The translations under genes and the position numbers were made by a program. This document shows, one piece after another, positions 1-5,044 of a stretch of DNA of 6,693 bases (positions are counted from its first letter, which is position 1; each line of letters starts with the position of its first letter). This DNA comes from an uncultured Collinsella sp. Its GTDB lineage: Bacteria; Actinomycetota; Coriobacteriia; Coriobacteriales; Coriobacteriaceae. Location: positions 1 to 6,693 of the forward strand of contig UQPI01000081.1 of NCBI GenBank assembly GCA_900542945.1. Direction: 5' to 3'. The notes beneath the pieces are model-generated. The model was not told the origin of the DNA. It saw nothing but the letters and a program-made list of their open reading frames with translations, and searched no databases.

Positions 1-20
1 GTGCGGAACTCACGATCGAC
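1..20 (+). repeat. Left arm of 20-bp inverted repeat
   Basis: The first 20 bases match the reverse complement of 225-244 at 18 of 20 positions; the shared core is GTGCGGAACTC. The arms enclose about 204 bp that include the strong hairpin at 80-113 and no convincing gene. The repeat starts at the window edge, so it may extend further left. It could be the ends of a small non-autonomous element or two copies of a dispersed repeat in opposite orientation. No target-site duplication can be judged because the left flank is missing. Confidence 0.55.
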
Positions 21-79
21 CAAACCCCGCGCCCCATCCCGGCGAGTCTCTGGCTAGTAACGACAATCAAAAAGCAACA

Positions 80-113
80 AGGGGCTCCCCCGTTCATCAA
101 CGGAGGAGCCCCT
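80..113 (-). terminator. Strong GC-rich hairpin, probable terminator
   Basis: Arms 80-94 and 99-113 pair over 15 positions with one mismatch, around a CATC loop. Read on the minus strand, the stem is followed within a few bases by GCTTTTTG (positions 75-68), a short U-rich tail as in intrinsic terminators. On the plus strand no U tract follows. The likeliest use is ending a transcript that comes leftward through 244-114, since the helicase already has a nearer hairpin at 375-399. It could also stop plus-strand transcription arriving from outside the window. Confidence 0.5.
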
Positions 114-224
114 ACTCGTATCTATATATCAGCCCACCCTGCTCTCCAGACCAAAAAGCGAACGAGCAAAGCGACGTTCGTCCAGCAACGTTACCCAAGG
201 ACCTGGGCGGGCGTATAGGGCAAC

Positions 225-244
225 ATCGATCGCGAGTTCCGCAC
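225..244 (-). repeat. Right arm of 20-bp inverted repeat
   Basis: This segment is the reverse complement of 1-20 with two mismatches. Read on the minus strand, both arms begin with or contain GTGCGGAACTC followed by CGATCGA. It lies immediately upstream of the Shine-Dalgarno AAAGGAGG (247-254) of the micro-ORF at 262. Confidence 0.55.
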
Positions 245-261
245 GCAAAGGAGGCCACTTA

Positions 262-327
262 ATGTGCTCTCCGTCTTGCGCAGGACTGCCCGAGCAGGCG
301 ACCAAAGCCCCCGGCGCGCCCGCCTAG
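262..327 (+). CDS. Possible 21-residue micro-ORF with strong RBS
   Basis: An ATG at 262 follows AAAGGAGG (247-254) at a spacing of 7 nt, the best Shine-Dalgarno in this stretch. The frame encodes 21 residues starting MCSPSCAGLPE and ends at TAG (325-327). The same frame then stays open for 26 more codons, giving PDVRVFQV and later IDLEVMPDD, until TGA at 406-408. The reading after the TAG overlaps the repeated hairpin 367-398, so its protein-like look may be accidental. I do not recognise the peptide. It may be a small protein, a remnant of a longer gene broken by the amber codon, or chance. Nothing downstream on this strand could be controlled by it as a leader peptide, because the helicase lies on the other strand. 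Confidence 0.22.
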   Translation: MCSPSCAGLPEQATKAPGAPA

Positions 328-366
328 CCGGATGTACGGGTTTTCCAGGTGCGGCAGATCGGCCTG

Positions 367-399
367 AAAGAGGAGGGCATAGACCTTGAGGTCATGCCC
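367..399 (-). terminator. Repeated hairpin, copy A, after the helicase gene
   Basis: Positions 375-380 (GGGCAT) pair with 394-399, and 382-386 pair with 389-393 (GACC/GGTC core), with A381 bulged. The stem starts 40 nt past the helicase stop. On the minus strand the stem is followed by a pyrimidine-rich CTCCTCTTTC tail, which fits a weak intrinsic terminator for that gene. Positions 367-398 match 4960-4991 at 28 of 32 positions without gaps and in the same orientation, so this belongs to a repeated family rather than being an isolated hairpin. Confidence 0.55.
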
Positions 400-438
400 G
401 ACGATTGAAGGCCGAGGTGCCGTGCCTGGGAAAGCCGC

Positions 439-3339
439 CTAGGTCAGTTTCACTATAGGCGCAAAGCCCTTCATAAGCTTTTTGGTCTGGCCGGTCTTTT
501 CGAATTGAACCTCGATCATGTCTCCGGCGACCGAGATCACGGTACCGGTGCCAAAGGTCTTGTGGCTCACGGTATCGCCCGCGGCAAAGTCCTGCGACGC
601 GCTGGCGCGATCGACCTTGCGCTCCACCGTCGGCGACACCTTGGACGACGGCTTTTTAGCTCGCGGCGCGCCCGAACCAAAGGTCGAGGCAACACGGCCG
701 GCGTCGGGCGAAACCCCGCGATGGCGCTCGGTGCCATAGGTGCTGCCACCAAAGAAATCGTCGAAGCTCGATCCGCCGCGCGAACCGGAACCGCCGGTCG
801 AGCGCGTATGCGAACCGAACACCTTGCCGCCATACATATCCGAGCCCATGCCCGAGCCAAAGGTGCCGTGACGGTCGCCGCGCTTCTCCCAGCCCGTGCC
901 CTCAAAACCGGCAGAACCGATACCGCTAAACTCGATATCCTCAAACGGAATCTCGTTGAGGAAGCGCGAGCGCGGGTTGGCAGAAGTCGAGCCGTAGGTG
1001 CGGCGCGTGGCCGCATAGGTCAGAAACAGGCGCTTACGGGCGCGCGTGATGGCAACGTAGGCCAGGCGACGTTCCTCCTCGAGCTTGCCCGGATCATCGC
1101 TGCCGCCAAAGTCGTGCACGTGCGGGAAGATGCCCTCCTCCATGCCGGCCACGAACACCGCCGGGAACTCCAGGCCCTTGGCGGAGTGGATGGTCATCAT
1201 GGTAATGGCATGCGTCTCGCCGGCCAGGGAATCCAAGTCGGAGCGCAGGGCCAGCCACTCCATGAGTGCCGGCAGCGCCTTACAGGTGAGCGGACCGTAG
1301 GTGCGCTCGATCTCGTCGGCATGCACGGCGCCCGCCGGTAGCTCTGTTGGCACGGCATACGCGTTGCCCGCGATGGCGGCGGCCAGGGCATCCTGCGGCG
1401 AGAGCGCCGGGGCGGCCAAGCTATCGAGCGGATTGGAGCCCGCGGCGTCACGAGCGCCGACAAGTGCCTCAAACGAGGATGCCGGAGCGGACGGCCCCGG
1501 CTCGGACGCGGGCGCACTCACCACGGCGGACTCGGACTCGGCGACGGACGGCACGTCGGCAACACCGGCCGCGCGCAGCTCTTCTAGACTCTCGAGCGCA
1601 CCCTCGATATCCTCGTGCGTCTCCTCAAATTCGGCGGCGACGCCCAGGAATTCCTGGATGTTCTCGGCGCGGCTCTCGGACTCCATGGTGCCCTCGGCGC
1701 GAAACGCCTGCAGCAGGCCCGTCTTATCGACAATCATCTCGACGACGTCCTTGAGCTCGCCGTCCATGCGGCGGCCCTCGCGCACCAGCGCCACAAAACT
1801 CGACAGGCCGTTGCGCACCTTGGCACTAAACATGCCCGTCTCGGCTGTTGCGATCTCGCAGGCTTGGAAGAACGAGCAACGGTTGTCGCGCGCCAGCTGC
1901 TCAATCTTTTGGATCGAGGTGGAGCCGATGCCGCGACGCGGCGTGTTGATGACGCGCTTGACGCTCATCTCGTCGGCCGGGTTCACGATCATCTTGAGGT
2001 AGGCCATGACATCGCGGATCTCGGCGCGGTCGAAGAATCGCGTGCCGCCCACGATCTTGTAGGGCACGCCCGCGCGCAGGAACATATCTTCGAGAATACG
2101 CGACTGGGCGTTGGTGCGATAGAACACGGCGATGTCGTCGTAGCTCGTGCCCTTGGAGTGCAGCTTCTCGATCTCACCGGCAATCCAGCGGCCCTCGTCG
2201 CGCTCGTCGCTCGCCTGGAAGGCCTGAATCTTCTCGCCATCGCCTTCGGCCGTAAACAGGCGCTTGTCCTTGCGCTGCGAGTTGTGGCGCACCACGGCGT
2301 TGGCGGCGCTCAGGATATGACCCGTGGAGCGGTAGTTCTGCTCCAGCTTGACGGTCTTGCAGTTTTTAAAGTCCTTCTCAAAGTCCAGGATATTGGTGAT
2401 GTCGGCGCCACGCCAGCTATAAATGGACTGGTCGTCGTCGCCCACGACCATAAGGTTTTGGTACTTGGCGGCCAACAGGTTGGCGATCTCGTATTGGACG
2501 TGGTTGGTGTCCTGATACTCGTCGACGCTAATGTAGCGGAAGCGCTCCTGGTACTTATCGAGCACCTCGGGGCGGGTGCGCAGCAGCTCGAGAGCGCGCA
2601 CGAGCAGGTCGTCAAAGTCCATCGCGTTGGCGGCGCGCAGGCGGCGCTCCAGCTCCAGGTAGACCTGCGCGGCCTTTTTGTCGTTGGGGCTATCGGCGCT
2701 CTTGAGCATGTCCTCGGGCCCAATCATGGCGTTTTTGGCCGAGCTGATCTTGCTGCGGATCATGTTGATGGGGAACTGCTTTTGCTCAATGCCGAGCGCC
2801 TGCATAATGTCACGCACCATGCGCTTTGAGTCATCGTCGTCATAGATGGTGAACTGACCGGTGTAGCCCAGCAGGTCGGCGTCCTCGCGCAGCATGCGCA
2901 CGCACATGGCGTGGAAGGTGCACACCCACATGCCGCGGGTGCCACTGGGGATGAGTGCTGCCAGACGCTCGCGCATCTCGGCCGCGGCCTTGTTGGTAAA
3001 CGTGATGGCCAGGACCTGCCAGGGCCTAACGCCCAGGTCGCCAAGCATATGTGCGATGCGGAAGGTCAGGACGCGGGTCTTGCCCGAGCCGGCGCCGGCA
3101 AGGACCAGCAGCGGGCCCTCGGTGGTCAGGACCGCCTCGCGCTGGGCGGGGTTCAGGCTATCGATATCGACGAACGGCTTGGCGGGCTTGGGCGCCGGAG
3201 CCGGGGCGTCGTAGATGTCGAGCGGAACGAGCTCGGGTTCCGGCGCGGCGGGGACGGTGTATGCATCGAGCGGCACGGGCTCCGGCGCGGGCGGCACGGG
3301 TACCGCAGCGTTCTTTTCCCAGGGCAAGGGCTGGGTCAT
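439..3339 (-). CDS. pcrA: ATP-dependent DNA helicase UvrD/PcrA
   Basis: This encodes a 966-residue superfamily 1A 3'-5' DNA helicase, used in nucleotide excision repair, clearing RecA filaments and plasmid or phage replication. All motifs are present: Q motif LNPAQREAV (62-70), Walker A GAGSGKT (82-88), motif Ia TFTNKAAAEM (113-122), Walker B DEYQD (273-277), motif III GDDDQSIYSWRGA (300-312), NYRST (335-339), motif V TIHSAKGLEFPAVFV (716-730) and motif VI LAYVAITRARKRL (759-771). A Tudor-like C-terminal domain (about 918-966, KTFGTGTV) matches the PcrA domain that binds RNA polymerase. The protein is much longer than the roughly 740 residues typical of PcrA, owing to a Pro-rich N-terminus, an insertion at about 578-690 and a Gly/Ser linker (about 805-900). 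The start at 3339 is chosen because AGGAG sits 6 nt upstream; the frame stays open to 3423, but that would place the start upstream of the likely promoter. It seems monocistronic, divergent from the dehydrogenase. UvrD1 or UvrD2-type naming is possible. Confidence 0.96.
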   Translation of the reverse strand: MTQPLPWEKNAAVPVPPAPEPVPLDAYTVPAAPEPELVPLDIYDAPAPAPKPAKPFVDIDSLNPAQREAVLTTEGPLLVLAGAGSGKTRVLTFRIAHMLGDLGVRPWQVLAITFTNKAAAEMRERLAALIPSGTRGMWVCTFHAMCVRMLREDADLLGYTGQFTIYDDDDSKRMVRDIMQALGIEQKQFPINMIRSKISSAKNAMIGPEDMLKSADSPNDKKAAQVYLELERRLRAANAMDFDDLLVRALELLRTRPEVLDKYQERFRYISVDEYQDTNHVQYEIANLLAAKYQNLMVVGDDDQSIYSWRGADITNILDFEKDFKNCKTVKLEQNYRSTGHILSAANAVVRHNSQRKDKRLFTAEGDGEKIQAFQASDERDEGRWIAGEIEKLHSKGTSYDDIAVFYRTNAQSRILEDMFLRAGVPYKIVGGTRFFDRAEIRDVMAYLKMIVNPADEMSVKRVINTPRRGIGSTSIQKIEQLARDNRCSFFQACEIATAETGMFSAKVRNGLSSFVALVREGRRMDGELKDVVEMIVDKTGLLQAFRAEGTMESESRAENIQEFLGVAAEFEETHEDIEGALESLEELRAAGVADVPSVAESESAVVSAPASEPGPSAPASSFEALVGARDAAGSNPLDSLAAPALSPQDALAAAIAGNAYAVPTELPAGAVHADEIERTYGPLTCKALPALMEWLALRSDLDSLAGETHAITMMTIHSAKGLEFPAVFVAGMEEGIFPHVHDFGGSDDPGKLEEERRLAYVAITRARKRLFLTYAATRRTYGSTSANPRSRFLNEIPFEDIEFSGIGSAGFEGTGWEKRGDRHGTFGSGMGSDMYGGKVFGSHTRSTGGSGSRGGSSFDDFFGGSTYGTERHRGVSPDAGRVASTFGSGAPRAKKPSSKVSPTVERKVDRASASQDFAAGDTVSHKTFGTGTVISVAGDMIEVQFEKTGQTKKLMKGFAPIVKLT

Positions 3340-3350
3340 GGGCGACTCCT
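3340..3350 (-). promoter_or_regulatory. Shine-Dalgarno deciding the helicase start
   Basis: On the minus strand AGGAG (3350-3346) lies 6 nt before the ATG at 3339-3337. This favours translation beginning at MTQPLPWEK over the upstream in-frame ATG at 3423, which would add 28 residues rich in Arg and Leu with no family resemblance. Confidence 0.75.
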
Positions 3351-3400
3351 CATCTGACAGACGGCGCGCCTGCGGGCAGCGCCATAGTTTGAGCCGTACC

Positions 3401-3431
3401 AGTATACCGAGCCGCGCGGACACCGACGCAA
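3401..3431 (-). promoter_or_regulatory. Putative sigma-70 promoter of the helicase gene
   Basis: On the minus strand TATACT (3406-3401, 5 of 6 to the consensus -10) is preceded by TTGCGT (3431-3426) with a 19-nt spacer, slightly long. Transcription would begin near 3394, leaving a leader of about 55 nt before the ATG at 3339. The -10 is good and the -35 only moderate. Confidence 0.42.
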
Positions 3432-3480
3432 ATCACACCACGACTCCGTGCGCGATCGTCAGGTCCGCCCCGGCAGATTT

Positions 3481-3509
3481 GGTGTAATGGGGTCAGGTTA
3501 ATCTGCACC
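3481..3509 (-). repeat. Short dispersed element, copy 1 (inverted to 4920-4947)
   Basis: This 29-bp segment begins GGTG and ends CACC, and contains GGGGTCAGGTTAA. Its reverse complement matches 4920-4940 at 18 of 21 positions without gaps, sharing GGTGCA at the start and ACCTGACCCC at the end. Short GGTGCA...CCTGACCCC palindromic elements resemble REP-type repeats associated with IS200-like transposases in other bacteria; that link is from memory and unverified. It lies in the dehydrogenase promoter region. Confidence 0.5.
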
Positions 3510-3525
3510 ACCGGAGGGATAGAAT
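3498..3525 (+). promoter_or_regulatory. Tentative promoter of the dehydrogenase gene
   Basis: TAGAAT (3520-3525, 5 of 6 to the -10 consensus) has a weak -35-like TTAATC (3498-3503) at 16-nt spacing. If real, the -35 lies inside the repeat element 3481-3509, so insertion of that element could have shaped expression. The leader would be about 35 nt. Confidence 0.3.
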
Positions 3526-3566
3526 ATCTACCGCTCCTACCCACCCCACATCGCAGGAGGGCCGTT

Positions 3567-4562
3567 GTGAGACACAAGGTGCTCTATTACATGGTCGACG
3601 GCTCGACCGAAGCTGGTCAAGCGGTGCTCGACACAATCGAAGGCGGCGACCAAATTGAGCTGGTTGGCTGCGCGCACGAGCCCAATGTCTGCCCCACCGC
3701 CGAGCAGTTGGTCGGCTGCGAGGGCTTTGTCGGCGAGTTCGGCCCCATCGACGATGCGTGTGCCGACGACATGGCCGCCGTGGGGATACGCATCGTTTCG
3801 AATATGTCCATCGGTGTGAACCACGTTGCTGTCGACCGCTTGGCCTCACACGGCATCACCGTCACCAACTGCCCCGGATACTGCTCGGAAGACGTCGCTC
3901 AGCATACTATCGCCTTGATGCTTGACCTGATGAGACAGGTTACGTTTCTCAACTGCGACGTGCGGGCTGGCGTTTGGAATCCACTGGGCGGGTATACCAT
4001 GCACCGCACGCAGGGCCGCACGTTGGGGCTCGTCTTTTTTGGCAGCATCGCGCGTGCCGTGGTGCCCATCGCGCAGGCACTCGGTATGAAGGTGCTGGTG
4101 TGGGCGCCAACCAAGAGCGTAGAAGAGCTTGCCGCCGCCGGTTGTATCAAAGCGCAAACGCTCGACGAATTGCTTGGGGCCTCCGATATCGTCAGCCTTC
4201 ATTGCCCGTTGATTCCAGAGACCGAAACGCTAATTGGCAAGCGCGAACTTGCGCGTATGAAACCAACGGCATTTTTGATTAACACGGCCCGGGGACCCAT
4301 TGTGGACGAAAATGCCCTAGTCGCCGCGCTGGACGAGGGTATTGTCAGCAGTGGCACACGCGGCATTTGCGGCGCTGCGCTCGACGTGCTCGCCGACGAG
4401 ACCGCGCCCAACCAGGCCTTGATCGCCCACCCGCGCTGCATCGTCACGCCCCACTGCGCCTACAGCACGCAGGAGGCCTACGACACCGTCCGTCATATGT
4501 CGCTTCAGGCCGTAGTGGACAAGCTCGTCTTTAACCGCAAGCCCCAGCACACCGTGGCCTGA
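3567..4562 (+). CDS. D-isomer-specific 2-hydroxyacid dehydrogenase family protein
   Basis: This encodes a 331-residue cytosolic oxidoreductase of the CtBP/phosphoglycerate dehydrogenase-like family, which interconverts 2-keto and D-2-hydroxy acids with NAD(P)H. The GTG start follows AGGAGG (3555-3560) at 6 nt. Visible are the N-terminal substrate domain with SNMSIGVNHVAVDRLASHGI (78-97) and TNCPGYCSEDVAQHTIALML (100-119), and the nucleotide-binding domain starting at GRTLGLVFFGSIARA (150-164). The expected catalytic triad is present: Arg242 in INTARGPIVDENAL, Glu278 in DVLADE and His296 in TPHCAYS, with the usual 18-residue Glu-His spacing. The Rossmann GxGxxG is degenerate (Phe157, Gly159, Ala162), and the acidic residue that normally ends strand 2 and selects NAD is Ala180 in VLVWAPTKS. 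Twelve cysteines are present. Substrate cannot be assigned; phosphoglycerate dehydrogenase (SerA) is unlikely because there is no ACT or other C-terminal regulatory domain. It appears to stand alone, with no cofactor or pathway gene beside it. Confidence 0.9.
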   Translation: MRHKVLYYMVDGSTEAGQAVLDTIEGGDQIELVGCAHEPNVCPTAEQLVGCEGFVGEFGPIDDACADDMAAVGIRIVSNMSIGVNHVAVDRLASHGITVTNCPGYCSEDVAQHTIALMLDLMRQVTFLNCDVRAGVWNPLGGYTMHRTQGRTLGLVFFGSIARAVVPIAQALGMKVLVWAPTKSVEELAAAGCIKAQTLDELLGASDIVSLHCPLIPETETLIGKRELARMKPTAFLINTARGPIVDENALVAALDEGIVSSGTRGICGAALDVLADETAPNQALIAHPRCIVTPHCAYSTQEAYDTVRHMSLQAVVDKLVFNRKPQHTVA

Positions 4563-4595
4563 ATGCGGCAAAGGGACAGTCCCTTTACCGCATTC
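4561..4595. repeat. 35-nt palindrome overlapping the dehydrogenase stop
   Basis: Outer arms GAATGCGG (4561-4568) and CCGCATTC (4588-4595) pair perfectly, then a C/A mismatch, then AAAGGGAC (4570-4577) pairs with GTCCCTTT (4579-4586) around a single central A. It begins inside the TGA stop codon (4560-4562). No U tract follows, so it is not a textbook terminator, though a stem this strong could end or protect the dehydrogenase mRNA. The GGGACAGTCCC core resembles dispersed palindromes I recall from other bacterial genomes, which makes a REP-like repeat likely. Confidence 0.6.
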
Positions 4596-4919
4596 GGCAT
4601 CGTCCTCAAACCGCCACCAACATTTTTCGAGTTGTACGGCCTTTTCCGCTGGCCCCACGCAAGGGTTGCTGAAATAACTTGAGTGCCTTTGTCCTATTTT
4701 GGGAATATTCTCGCGAATTTACGCATATAACTCACAGTAGCAAACACTACTGTGAGTGCTGATGGTACCAAGATGGCGTTTTTTGTCAGCTAGAGACCTC
4801 CGAGAGGCCGCACAACTCGATTTTTGTTGGCGACCAGGAAGGACAGTCGACTCATTCGCCCAGATCACCATCTCCCACTGCGATTGATGAAAAGGTTTCA
4901 GGCTATTCTGAACCAAGTT
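4596..4919. other. Gene-free, AT-richer stretch with hairpins
   Basis: About 320 bp without a convincing gene. From about 4660 the composition becomes clearly more AT-rich than the flanking genes (for example CCTATTTTGGGAATATTC near 4693-4710). It holds the perfect hairpin at 4730-4757, a small CCTC/GAGG stem near 4797-4807, and a GGTTTCAG/CTGAACC stem with one bulged base near 4894-4913. Several short open frames exist on both strands, but none has a Shine-Dalgarno. The change in composition and the bounding repeat at 4920 suggest inserted DNA or a non-coding element. Confidence 0.4.
4730..4757. other. Perfect 11-bp inverted repeat / hairpin
   Basis: ACTCACAGTAG (4730-4740) and CTACTGTGAGT (4747-4757) are exact reverse complements separated by CAAACA. 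The stem has only moderate GC and no U tract follows on either strand. It could be a structured part of a small RNA, an operator for a dimeric regulator, or part of a dispersed repeat. No gene start lies close enough to make an operator role obvious. Confidence 0.5.
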
Positions 4920-4947
4920 GGTGCAAAATTACCTGACCCCTTTTACC
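4920..4947 (+). repeat. Short dispersed element, copy 2 (inverted to 3481-3509)
   Basis: This 28-bp segment runs from GGTGCA through ACCTGACCCC to TTTTACC. It matches the reverse complement of 3481-3509 at 18 of its first 21 positions. The two copies bracket 1.4 kb that contain only the dehydrogenase gene and the hairpin-rich stretch. It sits 12 nt from the start of the hairpin at 4959-5001. Confidence 0.5.
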
Positions 4948-4958
4948 TAGCCCCTTGA

Positions 4959-5001
4959 CAAAGAGGGCGGCATAGACCTTTTGGTCATGCCACCCTCTTT
5001 G
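4959..5001 (-). terminator. Repeated hairpin, copy B, after uppP
   Basis: CAAAGAGGG (4959-4967) pairs with CCCTCTTTG (4993-5001), GGCAT (4969-4973) with ATGCC (4987-4991), and GACC (4975-4978) with GGTC (4983-4986), around a TTTT loop. There is one C/A mismatch and one bulged A, giving 18 pairs. It starts 44 nt past the uppP stop. The A-rich 5' end and CTCTTT 3' end let it act in either direction, for uppP or for plus-strand transcripts. It is 28 of 32 identical to 367-398. Confidence 0.6.
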
Positions 5002-5044
5002 AATGACAAGTTGTCGCTCTGGCCGCCGCGCAGCGTCAACCAAG

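Noticed and set aside
1..57. Possible C-terminal tail of a plus-strand gene entering from the left (frame 1, ending TAG TAA)
   Set aside because: Only 18 codons are visible, its first six residues come from the inverted repeat, and the composition does not stand out. Without upstream sequence it cannot be supported.
325..327. Readthrough of the amber codon by pyrrolysine
   Set aside because: No pyrrolysine machinery or methylamine methyltransferase context is visible, and the downstream reading overlaps a repeated hairpin, which explains the open frame more simply.
505..2829. Long plus-strand open frames antisense to the helicase (for example 505-1341 and 1615-2829)
   Set aside because: These are the usual mirror frames of a high-GC gene. 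The minus strand encodes every helicase motif, while the plus-strand products are Arg/Ala/Leu-rich and motif-free.
3340..3423. Upstream start adding 28 residues to the helicase
   Set aside because: That start would lie upstream of the likely -10 and lacks a ribosome site; the ATG at 3339 has AGGAG at ideal spacing.
4719..4916. 65-codon minus-strand open frame in the dehydrogenase-uppP gap
   Set aside because: It needs a TTG start with no Shine-Dalgarno, spans the perfect hairpin at 4730-4757 and the other stems, and resembles no family I know. Competing plus-strand frames over the same stretch look equally protein-like.
4793..4957. Plus-strand open frame ending LPDPFYLAP through the repeat element
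   Set aside because: It has no ATG with a ribosome site at its beginning, starts after an in-frame TAG, and its C-terminus is encoded by the repeat 4920-4947.
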